This document shows positions 26,211 through 34,580 of a stretch of 64,000 nt of DNA, piece by piece. The notes beneath the pieces are model-generated. The model searched no databases, was not told the origin of the DNA, and was given only the letters and a program-made list of their open reading frames with translations. A program made the position numbers and the translations under genes. Each line of letters opens with the position of its first letter. Position 1 is the first letter of the stretch. This DNA is from an uncultured Alphaproteobacteria bacterium. GTDB lineage: Bacteria > Pseudomonadota > Alphaproteobacteria > RF32 > CAG-239. The DNA lies in the NCBI GenBank assembly GCA_934229625.1, contig CAKQDU010000003.1, positions 71,464-135,463 on the forward strand, written 5' to 3'.

Positions 26211-27092
26211 ATGGAACAATTAAACAACTTGGATGTGGTGTTTTTGGTAATTGTCGGCGTTTCGGCGTTAGTTGCAATCGCCCGCGGTGTTACAAAAGAA
26301 TTGCTGTCCATCACCGGATGGCTTTTAGCCGGTGTCTCGGTTTATTATTTATTGCCTGTTGTTGACCCAATTATGAAAAAATATATAGCCTCAGATGTGC
26401 TGTCCAACCTTGTTTCCGGTATGGTTATTTTAATTATGTTCTGTATTTTTTGGGTGTTGGCAGCCGACAAAATCAGTACGCAGATTCGTTTTAGCAAGCT
26501 TAGTTCGTTGGACCGTATCTTAGGCTTTATTTTTGGTATTTTCCGCGGCGTGATTATTGTAATTTTGCTCCAGATTATGATTTCATCGTTGATTCCTGAA
26601 GAATCGCAAAAAGGTGTATTTGCAGAATCTCGCTATTTTAAACTTGCCGGAGATGCTTCCGGACCGATTAAAGGTCTAATTCCGGAAAAATGGTTTGATG
26701 ATTTGAAGGCAAAAGGAGAAAGTTTGGGTTTCGGTATTGTTAAAACAGAGGAAACTGAAGCTGATAAAGATAAAGAAAACACATCTAAGGCAGAAGATTC
26801 TAAGGATAAAACTCTTACTGAGGAAAATTCTTCCGACAATATTGGCAATGCGGCTGAGGTTGCCGGCGATGTTTTGAAGAAAAGCGGTGAGGAATTGTTT
26901 AATAAGCTTGCACAGCCAAAGCCTGAGGGAGAAAATAAATCTCAGGATGAAGGTTATAAAAATGATGAAACATCGGATTTGGATAAACTCATGGATGAGT
27001 TGGAGGACAAGGTTGTGACAACCGATGAAAATTCGGCTCCGGTGAAAAATGACACTCCTAAAGAAATTAAAAAAATAGATGAAAAATTATAA
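26211..27092 (+). CDS. cvpA: CvpA family membrane protein with acidic tail
   Basis: 293 residues. Four hydrophobic helices (about 8-20, 32-48, 62-82 and 102-125) form the CvpA core, with ARGVTKELLSITGW between the first two and DRILGFIFGIFRG before the last. The remaining 150 residues are hydrophilic and rich in Glu, Lys and Asp, a long C-terminal extension. CvpA was named for colicin V production in E. coli; its exact function is unclear. It ends the radA operon and is followed by a strong terminator. Confidence 0.88.
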   Translation: MEQLNNLDVVFLVIVGVSALVAIARGVTKELLSITGWLLAGVSVYYLLPVVDPIMKKYIASDVLSNLVSGMVILIMFCIFWVLAADKISTQIRFSKLSSLDRILGFIFGIFRGVIIVILLQIMISSLIPEESQKGVFAESRYFKLAGDASGPIKGLIPEKWFDDLKAKGESLGFGIVKTEETEADKDKENTSKAEDSKDKTLTEENSSDNIGNAAEVAGDVLKKSGEELFNKLAQPKPEGENKSQDEGYKNDETSDLDKLMDELEDKVVTTDENSAPVKNDTPKEIKKIDEKL

Positions 27093-27119
27093 TTCCGGAA
27101 TATTCATCAATAATTAAGG

Positions 27120-27157
27120 ATAAGCCTCTGTTGTTTTTTGCATACAGAGGCTTATCA
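27120..27157. terminator. Bidirectional terminator between cvpA and pilin-like gene A
   Basis: GATAAGCCTCTGT (27120-27132) pairs perfectly with ACAGAGGCTTATC (27145-27157) around a T-rich loop, between convergent genes. Confidence 0.85.
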
Positions 27158-27159
27158 AT

Positions 27160-28166
27160 CTAAAATCCTACAGATATGTCGCAGTTTGTTTTTCCATCGC
27201 ATACATCGCAGGCAGCTTTCATTTTAGCAAGAGTTGCATCACGTAAGCATTGAACATCAGGAGTGCAGAATTTATCGCCAGCAAAAATCTCGGTTGTCGG
27301 ATTATGGTGCAGCCAAACTTTGTATGCTGCGGAATGCAGAGGATAGAATAAATCCTTAAATAGTGTCAGGCAGGTTTGTTTAGAAAAACCTTCCGAAACA
27401 TTTTTTCCGTCGTCATTTTGGCGATATCCGCCGATGTTAACGCTAAATCCAAGTTCATTGTTGCGTGAAAATAAGGCTATTAAATTACCATTTGAATCCC
27501 ATATACGAAATGTATCCATTTTTTCCCAGGTTGGCGGAATGAGGCCTGAAGCTTGTAAAACATCCACAACTCCGACGGTTGATGAAGTCGGATTAAGATA
27601 TTTCAAAGTATCAACATGTTCAAGCATACCATGCAAAAGAAAGGTATATTCATCTATCATCTTATCTATTTTCCACTTTTCCATCGCTTTGGAATATCCA
27701 GCGATACCGCCCACGCTTAGCACTCCAACAATGGCCAATACGCCGAGCATTTCAATCATTGACCGACCGGCTGAAACCGCGTATAGCGGCGCATCTAAAG
27801 CGGTTTTACGCTGTCTCAAAAAATTCATGTACCTCCAATGTACACTAGGATTTTTCTCGCAGCTAGAAACCACTTTATCTACACCGCTCTCCGCAGTTTT
27901 GAAGATTTTTAAGGCGTATTGACGCACAACATCCAAACCCTTTAATGTGATGTTGTTTCCTTCGGCGTCATTGCGAGCAACGCGAAGCAATCCAAAACCT
28001 AGACCAGAAACGTCCGTCTGTTTCGTTCTGAACTTGTTATTTCCGAATGTGTGATTTTTTACGCCGAACTCTGCAAAAACACGCTGAGCGGCAGAAAATA
28101 CGCCTTTAATCAGATGTTTAGGATTTGCAGAGAGAGAGAGAGACCTTTGAATAGCTTATTTTTCAT
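27160..28166 (-). CDS. Type IV pilin-like protein A, start codon out of frame at (CT)7 tract
   Basis: The ATG at 28166, preceded by GAGGAAAG, opens a frame that stops after 18 codons. Changing the (CT)7 tract by one unit to six, or by two to nine, joins it without further stops to the long frame ending at 27160, about 335 residues. The body has a prepilin-type segment: G before RSMIEMLGVLAIVGVLS, with Glu at +5 and a long hydrophobic helix. A Cys-rich C-terminal part shares its pattern with genes B and C. The leader before the cleavage site is unusually long (over 120 residues) and contains a palindromic repeat. As assembled it would be off, or translated from an internal TTG. Confidence 0.7.
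28129..28142 (-). repeat. (CT)7 microsatellite in reading frame of pilin-like gene A
   Basis: Seven CT units, read on the coding strand as Leu-Ser codons starting nine codons into the gene. The frame downstream is open for six or nine units but not for seven. Confidence 0.85.
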
Positions 28167-28204
28167 CTTTCTTTCCTCTAAAATTATATTGTTTACACTC
28201 TAAT

Positions 28205-28232
28205 TCTATAACAGTCTTTTTTCATAAGTCAA
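28205..28232 (-). promoter_or_regulatory. Promoter of pilin-like gene A
   Basis: On the minus strand TTGACT, 16 bases, TATAGA; the start codon lies about 39 bases beyond. The block is repeated almost exactly upstream of gene B. Confidence 0.6.
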
Positions 28233-28266
28233 CCGGAAAAATCAAAGCGTTAGAATTGTGTTGCAT

Positions 28267-29096
28267 CTATTTTTTAAAACGAAATACAACATTGCATATA
28301 TTGGTATTTCTTAGACACTCTTTACAGCTTTCGGTTATTTCAGGCATTGTAAGGTCTTTTAGGCATTTATACGTATCGTCATATTCTTCCATGTTTTGAC
28401 ATTCTGTAATAAAATGCGGAGCCGTTTTTCCTCCAGATGAATGAGAAGTGTTTTGTGGTGAAATAAAATCTATACTACTATACATACCTTTAGCTAAATC
28501 TTTAATCAATGTAATGCAAAGTTCTTTTGAATAATCGGAAGATTTTTTATCATTGCTGAAGATATTGATATCTACAATAAGAGTATTTTTTATGTTTATA
28601 TATGGTGCCACTTTGTTTCCTAAAGTATCGGTTATATATATATTTGTAACTTCTTGCCATGTTTGAGGTACAAAGTTTAAGTCTTTTATAATTTGAGCTA
28701 AATACATAGGACGTTCTTTGTTATTTTTGATTAAATCATCTTTATACGATAATAAATCAGTAATCATAAAACTATATTCTTCTATTGTTTTATTGACCTT
28801 AAATTTTTCCATAGCTTTGGAATATCCAGCGATACCGCCGACTGATAGAACGGCAATAATTGCCAGTACGCCGAGCATTTCTATCATAGAGCGTCCCACG
28901 CTGCAAACGTTATTGCGAGCAACGCGAAGCAATCCAGACCCCTTTATAGAGTTGCTACTGAATGTGTTATTTTCGAATGTGTGATTTTTTGCGCCAAACT
29001 CTGCAAAAACACGCTGAGCGGCGAAAAATGCGCCTTTAATCAGATGTTTAGGATTTGCAGAGAGAGAGAGAGACCTTTGAATAGCTTATTTTTCAT
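28267..29096 (-). CDS. Type IV pilin-like protein B, start codon out of frame at (CT)7 tract
   Basis: Its architecture matches gene A: ATG at 29096 after GAGGAAAG, the same first 18 codons to a stop, and a (CT)7 tract at 29059-29072. With six units the frame runs through to 28267, about 276 residues. Cleavage would fall in VGRSMIEMLGV, before a hydrophobic helix; the C-terminal half holds the family's Cys pattern (CITLIKDL, CLKDLTMPEI, SCKEC, CNVV). The leader is shorter than in A but keeps the palindromic element. The upstream 210 bases are a near copy of those of gene A, while the mature parts are diverged. Confidence 0.7.
29059..29072 (-). repeat. (CT)7 microsatellite in reading frame of pilin-like gene B
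   Basis: The same position and copy number as in gene A, and again the wrong length for an open frame. Confidence 0.85.
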
Positions 29097-29108
29097 CTTT
29101 CTTTCCTC

Positions 29109-29388
29109 TAAAATTATGTTGTTTACACTCCAATTCTATAACAGCCTCACGCCATAAGTCAACCGCAAAAATCAAAGTGTTTTTTTAGGTTAAAAGTGTG
29201 TAAAAAAAACGACCGTTTAAAATGGACAGTTTTTAGGCTGTTTTTTATAGTCTAGCAAAGGTTGCCGGAATTTGCAATAACTTTTTATATTTGCGATGTT
29301 TTTTGCTGTTTTTACAACATTTTATTGCCGTCTGTTTCGCTGTGTAAAAATAACGGTCGTTTTTTTTACACAATTAAGGATAAATAAG
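29109..29388. promoter_or_regulatory. Divergent regulatory module, copy 2, between pilin-like genes B and C
   Basis: It matches 11781-12056. The perfect 21-bp inverted repeat is here at 29197-29217 and 29352-29372. As in copy 1, the right arm forms a hairpin just before the ribosome site of the plus-strand gene. The left part is the promoter of gene B. Confidence 0.65.
29135..29162 (-). promoter_or_regulatory. Promoter of pilin-like gene B
   Basis: TTGACT-N16-TATAGA on the minus strand, in the block shared with 28179-28251 and, degraded, with 11781-11851. Confidence 0.6.
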
Positions 29389-30120
29389 ATGTTTAAGAGT
29401 ATAGAATTTTTCAAAGGAAAGAGCAGGGGCGTGGGGTTTGGATTGCTTCGTCGTTACACTCCTCTCAATGACCTTTGCAGCGTGGGACGTTCCATGATAG
29501 AAATGCTCGGAGTTTTAGCCATTATCGGAGTGCTGAGCGTAGGCGGTATCGCCGGATATTCTAAAGCCATGATGAAATGGAAAATAAACAAAATGATAGA
29601 AGATTATACCATGCTGATGACTGGTTTAATGGAATATCAGGAAAGTTTATTTAAAACATATGCAGATTATGACAATAGATTTTTGGCTCAGTTTATTATA
29701 GACGCTAAACTGGTGCCGGAAACTTGGAAACAGGAAAATGAGTATTCGATAAATGATTCTCTTGGCAACAGAATTACACCATATGTTGATACAAAAGAAA
29801 CAGGTGCTGCATTTACTGCTGATATATACATTGTGCCAAATGGAATAAATAAAGATTCGGAATATGCTTATCAACTATGCGTAGCTTTAGCAAAAGATGT
29901 TGTTTATCCGCTAGCTGCAAATATGGGGTATGCATCATTATTTATTACAAATGATGCAATTACTAACAGAAGTGGCTATATGGTTTATGCAAATAGTTGT
30001 TCCGATGCGGAAGTTAACAGGGTGAAATGTCTGTCGGAAATGACGTTGGCGGAAATTAGTACAATCTGTAAATCCTGTGTAAAAAAAGCTCCTTGCAATG
30101 TTGGAATGAGTTGGAGATAA
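29389..30120 (+). CDS. Type IV pilin-like protein C (intact)
   Basis: 243 residues from ATG 29389, preceded by AAGGATAAATAAG; an in-frame ATG at 29296 lies inside the regulatory module and is unlikely. The leader is about 36 residues and includes the palindromic element (GLLRRYTPLND), then G before RSMIEMLGVLAIIGVLSVGG with Glu at +5, as in prepilins. The body shows the same C-terminal Cys pattern as A and B (CVALAKDV, CLSEMTLAEI, CKSC, CNVG). It has no CT tract, so it is the only one of the three that reads straight through. The assembly machinery is not in the window. Confidence 0.78.
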   Translation: MFKSIEFFKGKSRGVGFGLLRRYTPLNDLCSVGRSMIEMLGVLAIIGVLSVGGIAGYSKAMMKWKINKMIEDYTMLMTGLMEYQESLFKTYADYDNRFLAQFIIDAKLVPETWKQENEYSINDSLGNRITPYVDTKETGAAFTADIYIVPNGINKDSEYAYQLCVALAKDVVYPLAANMGYASLFITNDAITNRSGYMVYANSCSDAEVNRVKCLSEMTLAEISTICKSCVKKAPCNVGMSWR

Positions 30121-30165
30121 TGGCACATTTTTTGCCAGTCTGACTAATATTTGTTAAATAAAAAA

Positions 30166-30206
30166 ACTTTCATTACAAATTGCTGTACACAATCTGTGAT
30201 GAAAGT
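30166..30206. terminator. Bidirectional terminator after pilin-like gene C
   Basis: ACTTTCATTACA (30166-30177) pairs with TGTGATGAAAGT (30195-30206) with one wobble pair, between convergent genes. Confidence 0.75.
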
Positions 30207-30227
30207 CTTTATTAAAGATACTTGGCG

Positions 30228-31076
30228 TTATTTGCCCATCAATTCTCTGTGGTCACAGCTGCGATAAATGAGCCATTTGTAAATGGACAGCATTTTCTCG
30301 TTTCCGGCAACAGCAAAATCCTCAGGATGCCATTGCACACACAAAATACCATCATCCATATTGCCCCAAGCTTCTGGAATGCAATCAGATGAAATCGCGT
30401 AAATATCCAAATCGCTGTTCTTGTCATCCGGTATAACTCCTTCACGATGGCGGGAATTTACTGTAATTTTCTTACCTAACCACGCGCGGAGCGGAGTAGC
30501 CGGATAAATAATAACCTGATGAGCATTGACTTCAGAAGTCTTGTGTTCAATAGACGAACGAGTTTCGTTCAGGTTACGGTACAGCTTCATGCCGTGAACA
30601 CCTGCCACCATCTGAGCGCCTGCGCAAATACCTAAGATAGGAATTGCGTTTTCTTCGGCCACGCGGATAGCTTCAATATACGCCTTAGAACGAAGACTCG
30701 GTTCTTCAGGACTGTTAACGCGGGTTGCGTAGAATTCATCCGGAGAAACAAACGCTCCGCCAGGCAGAACAAGTCCGTCAATTTCAGCCATTTGGGTTTC
30801 TACTTGAGTATAGGTTAAACCCATGATGCGTCCGCCGGCCATGCAGATTGCCTTAGCGTAGTTGTAGTCTATAGAATAGTGTCCTTTCTCGCGTCCCAGC
30901 AAAAAACCGATTGTCGGAGCATCTGCATCATAGTCAAGTCCTAGTTCTTGCATTTCATCCCAGGGAAACAGAATTACAGGAAAATCGCCTTGTGCAATAA
31001 CCTGATTTACTTTTTCGTCTGAAATTACATACGCGTTAAACTGAGGCTCATAAGCCAAATATAAAACCTTTTGCAT
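30228..31076 (-). CDS. Peptidase C26-type glutamine amidotransferase (gamma-glutamyl hydrolase-like)
   Basis: 282 residues. The class I amidotransferase triad is visible: Cys in LGICAGAQ (about 150) and His-x-Glu in QWHPEDFA near 250. The oxyanion segment GLVLPGGAFVSP lies near 96. This pattern fits the PuuD-like family that hydrolyses gamma-glutamyl bonds; the substrate is unknown. A paralogue of similar length is encoded at 39789-40646. The start is preceded by an AT-rich leader with no Shine-Dalgarno sequence but a clear promoter. Cytosolic, no signal peptide. Confidence 0.82.
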   Translation of the reverse strand: MQKVLYLAYEPQFNAYVISDEKVNQVIAQGDFPVILFPWDEMQELGLDYDADAPTIGFLLGREKGHYSIDYNYAKAICMAGGRIMGLTYTQVETQMAEIDGLVLPGGAFVSPDEFYATRVNSPEEPSLRSKAYIEAIRVAEENAIPILGICAGAQMVAGVHGMKLYRNLNETRSSIEHKTSEVNAHQVIIYPATPLRAWLGKKITVNSRHREGVIPDDKNSDLDIYAISSDCIPEAWGNMDDGILCVQWHPEDFAVAGNEKMLSIYKWLIYRSCDHRELMGK

Positions 31077-31119
31077 AAAAATAATAATTTAAAAGTTAAT
31101 AATAAAAAGAATACTGCTT

Positions 31120-31147
31120 ATTATAAACAGTTGTTTAGTTTTGTCAA
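31120..31147 (-). promoter_or_regulatory. Promoter of the C26-type hydrolase gene
   Basis: On the minus strand TTGACA, 16 bases, TATAAT: a perfect consensus. The leader that follows contains TTTTTATTATTAAC and lacks a purine-rich ribosome site before the ATG. Confidence 0.8.
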
Positions 31148-31165
31148 ATTTTTTTGTATAAAAAC

Positions 31166-31846
31166 TTAAAGCTTGTCAATAATCGGATAGTCTTGCCAGC
31201 CTTTGAGATTGTAGTGCCACCACTCATGCGGAATGCTTTCAAAGCCGTGACTCTCCATTAAGGCTTTCAAAAACGCACGGTTTTTCAGCGCTTCGCTGTC
31301 TGCGTCCATGTAGTCATGACGGGCTTTTTGCAGATGTTTTTGAAATTCGGCAAATTGACCGGCAGCCACTTGTTGCTGAAATTCTTTTGTATAGGCGTCT
31401 ACTTCGGTCGGAAAGGCAAGGTTGTTGCCGTTTTCGTCTGTCAGACATACGTCAACAGCAGTCCCGTGGCAATGATTTGAAGTTTTGTAATCTGCTTTAA
31501 AAAAGCCAGGAATAGGCACAGCTTCAAACAGCGCCTGATGAGCCTGAGGCAGACGATAAGCATCGCGGATACGCATGCGGTAGTGATGCTTTGCCAGCTC
31601 CGGAATGACCGAGAGCAAGGCCTGATAGGCATTTTTGTGCAGATAAGCTTTATTTTGCTGCGGAAAAGACATATACACAGCTTTGCCCGACATGTTATCC
31701 GGAGTTGCGTACATCATATCCACAATAAAATAAGGATTATCAACCAAAACAAGATTGTTGTTCATATCAGTACCTTTCTTAACAGAATCCAAACTACTAA
31801 AGTCATAAGACTGTGACAAACAAGCTAAATTTGTACTTTTTTCCAT
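31166..31846 (-). CDS. D-Ala-D-Ala dipeptidase, VanX/DdpX type
   Basis: 226 residues. The zinc motifs of the family are intact: SNHCHGTAVD (SxHxxGxAxD) and EWWHY (catalytic Glu and His). The Arg of RIRDAYRLPQAH matches the conserved transition-state residue. The first 27 residues are hydrophilic, so the enzyme is probably cytosolic, as expected for recovering D-Ala from wall turnover. A Met at residue 28 (MNNNLVL) is an alternative start. It has its own promoter and is not obviously linked to vancomycin genes. Confidence 0.88.
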   Translation of the reverse strand: MEKSTNLACLSQSYDFSSLDSVKKGTDMNNNLVLVDNPYFIVDMMYATPDNMSGKAVYMSFPQQNKAYLHKNAYQALLSVIPELAKHHYRMRIRDAYRLPQAHQALFEAVPIPGFFKADYKTSNHCHGTAVDVCLTDENGNNLAFPTEVDAYTKEFQQQVAAGQFAEFQKHLQKARHDYMDADSEALKNRAFLKALMESHGFESIPHEWWHYNLKGWQDYPIIDKL

Positions 31847-31887
31847 AATAAAAATTTTAGAAAATAAATAATAAAATTAACAAAGCA

Positions 31888-31915
31888 ATTATATAAATTT
31901 AGAAGATTTTGTCAA
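31888..31915 (-). promoter_or_regulatory. Promoter of the dipeptidase gene
   Basis: On the minus strand TTGACA, 16 bases, TATAAT. A roughly 40-base AT-only leader precedes the ATG. Confidence 0.8.
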
Positions 31916-32583
31916 GTTGTATCTTGCAATTTGTCATAGCAAAATATAAATGTTGCATTTTTATTTTGCAGTTTTGTGTAACATTTCAATAGGGAGTATT
32001 ATAGGCAATGCAAATATTGCAAAAAGTAGTGAACGTTATAAAGAAAATGCAAATTAAAAAGTGCAACTTTGTTTTATTTAGCTTGATTTTCCCAAACAAT
32101 ACTGTTATAAAATTTAACGTCCGGTGCTGATATCACTGGACGTTCTTTAATTCTGAAAGGGTTAAACCCTAGCTTTAACCATTTTCTAAGTTAAAGGTAA
32201 CCTATTTTTGCTTTAAAGTCAAGACCTAAAGTCAAAACATAGCAAATTTAGGCGGGGTTTATCCCTTTCGCAACTGCTCGGATGAGCTGAAAGGTGAAAG
32301 ATGATAAACTTGAGCAAAGTTTTGAGCATTATTATATATTTGCTTAAAATCATCATTCTGTTAATGAAATAGTATGGTGAGGCGGAGTTTTCAAGCTCCG
32401 CCCTTTGTATTTTAGAGCCAATCGGCAACAGTTTTAGATATGTAACCAGAATTAACAAATTGCCTGAATATGCTAAAAATAGGGGAAAATTTAACATATA
32501 AGTTAAAGTGATGTCTGAAAAAAGTCTGAAATCAGACTCTAAAAAAAGTCTGAAGAATTATGTTGAAATAGAGAAACAAAAAA
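31916..32583. other. Non-coding stretch with several dyads
   Basis: No credible gene. Four dyads stand side by side: AACGTCC (32116-32122) with GGACGTT (32138-32144), AGGGTTAAACCCT (32158-32170), CTTTAAC (32173-32179) with GTTAAAG (32190-32196), and AGGTAACCT (32195-32203). Further on, GGCGGAG (32381-32387) pairs with CTCCGCC (32396-32402). It could be a structured RNA or an untranslated leader; I cannot match it to a known class. Confidence 0.4.
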
Positions 32584-32616
32584 AAGTCTTGCAAGCTATT
32601 GATTCGCAAGGCTTTT
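32584..32616 (-). terminator. Hairpin next to tRNA fragment
   Basis: AAGTCTTGC (32584-32592) pairs with GCAAGGCTT (32606-32614), with T-runs on either side. On the minus strand it follows the tRNA-Leu 3'-end fragment at 32621-32636, as a terminator would. Confidence 0.55.
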
Positions 32617-32620
32617 GTGA

Positions 32621-32636
32621 TGGCAGGGCCGGAGAG
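32621..32636 (-). repeat. Partial copy of tRNA-Leu 3' end
   Basis: TGGCAGGGCCGGAGAG differs by one base from the 3' end of the tRNA-Leu gene at 32821-32836, exactly 200 bp away. It is too short to be a tRNA. The roughly 145 bp between this fragment and the next hairpin is noticeably more GC-rich than its surroundings. Confidence 0.6.
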
Positions 32637-32781
32637 CTTGTTATATTCCTACTCTTGCAAACAAGTTTGCGGCGAGCAGTGCCTTTCGCGTCGCAGCGGC
32701 TCAACCGTCGCTGCAGCTCGGTTTTGCCGGCTATCCGCTTCGAACTCTCTTATCGAGTTCGCTTCTTTCGGCCTTAAAACA

Positions 32782-32813
32782 AAAAACACCCATTCTTGCG
32801 AATGAGTGTTTTT
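32782..32813 (-). terminator. Terminator of tRNA-Leu
   Basis: AAAAACACCCATTC pairs with GAATGAGTGTTTTT (one mismatch) over a 4-base loop, directly downstream of the tRNA on the minus strand. Confidence 0.8.
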
Positions 32814-32820
32814 AATTTTA

Positions 32821-32907
32821 TGGTAGGGCCGGAGAGAATCGAACTCTCAAGACATTGCTGCCACCAGATTTTGAGTCTGGCGCGTCTACCAATTCCGCCA
32901 CAACCCC
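32821..32907 (-). tRNA. tRNA-Leu (anticodon CAA)
   Basis: 87 nt on the minus strand. The D-arm has the Leu-type TGGCGGAATTGGTAGACGC. The anticodon stem CCAGA/TCTGG holds the loop CTCAAAA (anticodon CAA). A long variable arm follows, then the T-arm GAGAG-TTCGATT-CTCTC and an encoded CCA (32821-32823). The acceptor stem GGGGTTG/CGGCCCT includes three G-T pairs. Confidence 0.9.
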
Positions 32908-32986
32908 ATAAAAATTACACTACGTTAATATATCATATTTTTTCAAGTGTCAAGACTTTTTTTGCATTTTTTATAAATATTTTTGC

Positions 32987-33015
32987 TTTGCATTTGTTTG
33001 TAGCTGTGTTATACT
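32987..33015 (+). promoter_or_regulatory. Promoter of the TPR-methyltransferase gene
   Basis: TTTGCA, 17 bases, TATACT; the GTG start lies 32 bases downstream. Confidence 0.5.
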
Positions 33016-33046
33016 CTTTGCCAGTTGATAAAAAATTGAGGTTACA

Positions 33047-34570
33047 GTGGAAAATTTAGAGCATCAGGCTTCGGTTTTATTTGGCGAAAAAGAATATAAA
33101 AAAGCTTTGGAAATCTACCAACTTTTGTTGCAGGGAAGTCCAAAGACAGAAAAATATGCAATCGCCTGCGGAAATTGCTTTGATGCACTTGGAAACAAAG
33201 AAAAAGCTATAGAACTGTATGGTTATGCCCTGAAACTTAATAAAAATTCTGAAGCATCACTCTTAAATCTTTCTACAATAAATTATGAAATCGGAGAATA
33301 TGATAAATCGGCGGATTTTGCTCAGAAGGCTTTACAACAAAATCCTAAAAATATGACGGCATGGCAAAATCTTGCCAATATTGCTTTTTGTCGCGGTAGT
33401 TATGAAACTGCTCTGACATATTATCAAAAAATGTATGAGCAGAATAATCATAGTTATATTGCAATGATTAACCTCGCTAATACTTATTATTCTTTAGGAA
33501 AATATGTTTTGGCTCTGGAATTTGCTAAAAAATCTTTAGAGCGGCATCCGTCAAGCGTGGTTGCAAATATGATTTCCGGCAATGCTTTGGTCGCAATGCA
33601 AAAATATGAAAAAGCCATAGATAAATATCTGCGTGCTTATGAATTAGATGAGCATAACCGCGAAGTTTTAAATGCTTTAAGCGAAACATATCATTCATTA
33701 AATGATTGGGAAAATTGTATTATGTTTGCTTGGAGATATGTTAAAACGGCGCCGGAGCAAACTGATGACATAAATTTAAATTTTGGTTATTTATTATATG
33801 AATGCTTTTCTGAAAAAAGCGAAGACTTGGCTCGTAAATATGCTACAAAATGGCTGAATTTTTTCCCGAATAATAAAATTGTGCAGCATATGGCTTGCGC
33901 TCTGACTAACGGACACGCGCTTTTAAATTCGGACAGCCATTATATTAAAGCTACATTCGATGCGTTTGCGCAAGATTTTGATGAAACCTTAAAATCTTTA
34001 GACTATCAGGCGCCGTCTCTTATTGAATGTGAGGCAGCCAAACATCTTAGAACTTCGGTTTTTAAGGGATATCATATATTGGATTTGGGATGCGGTACCG
34101 GTTTATGCGGCGAAAAAATGAAAAAATTTGCTTCTCGCAAAGGGCTGATTGGCGTTGATTTGTCTGAAAAAATGCTGGAACAAGCTGAAACGAAAAAAAT
34201 TTATGCGCAGTTGATTTGCGATGATATTTGTCATTATATGGAAACGACGGAGTATTATTTTCATGTGATTGTAGCGTCTGATGTTTTGACTTATTTCGGT
34301 GATTTAACAAAAACATTTGTTCGTGTTTCTAAATCGTTGACCTCTGGAGGGATGTTCTTTTTTACTATATCTGAAAATCATTATAACGAAGATGATTTTT
34401 TTATGGCGCCAAGCGGACGTTTTCTGCATAATCCAAACTATGTGGAAAAGGTCTTAAAAAGCGCCGGTTTAAAAGTTTTGAATTGTGAACGTCATATTTT
34501 ACGCAATGAAGCGGAAAGTCCGGTATATGGCTATGTGTTTGCCGCGGTTAAACCTGATTTGAATAAATAG
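33047..34570 (+). CDS. TPR-repeat protein with C-terminal SAM methyltransferase domain
   Basis: 507 residues from a GTG preceded by TTGAGGTTACA. Residues about 1-240 are successive TPR units (for example YEIGEYDKSADFAQKAL, YYSLGKYVLALEFAKKSL). A class I methyltransferase domain occupies about 340-500, with motif I ILDLGCGTGLCG near 345, acidic GVDLSEKM near 370 and a motif IV-like VIVASDVLTYF. This resembles predicted TPR-methyltransferases in other Alphaproteobacteria; the substrate is unknown. It is followed after ten bases by a secreted transglutaminase-like protein. Confidence 0.85.
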   Translation: MENLEHQASVLFGEKEYKKALEIYQLLLQGSPKTEKYAIACGNCFDALGNKEKAIELYGYALKLNKNSEASLLNLSTINYEIGEYDKSADFAQKALQQNPKNMTAWQNLANIAFCRGSYETALTYYQKMYEQNNHSYIAMINLANTYYSLGKYVLALEFAKKSLERHPSSVVANMISGNALVAMQKYEKAIDKYLRAYELDEHNREVLNALSETYHSLNDWENCIMFAWRYVKTAPEQTDDINLNFGYLLYECFSEKSEDLARKYATKWLNFFPNNKIVQHMACALTNGHALLNSDSHYIKATFDAFAQDFDETLKSLDYQAPSLIECEAAKHLRTSVFKGYHILDLGCGTGLCGEKMKKFASRKGLIGVDLSEKMLEQAETKKIYAQLICDDICHYMETTEYYFHVIVASDVLTYFGDLTKTFVRVSKSLTSGGMFFFTISENHYNEDDFFMAPSGRFLHNPNYVEKVLKSAGLKVLNCERHILRNEAESPVYGYVFAAVKPDLNK

Positions 34571-34580
34571 AAATACGAAT

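Noticed and set aside
32219..32497. 92-residue minus-strand frame
   Set aside because: No ribosome site, it crosses the GGCGGAG/CTCCGCC hairpin, and its composition is not protein-like.
32110..32500. RNase P RNA, tmRNA or 6S RNA
   Set aside because: I looked for the diagnostic sequences (for example the RNase P GAGGAAAGTCC block and the tmRNA tRNA-like ends) and did not find them.
32508..32805. Overlapping plus-strand frames before tRNA-Leu
   Set aside because: They read through two hairpins and the tRNA fragment in several frames; most likely non-coding.
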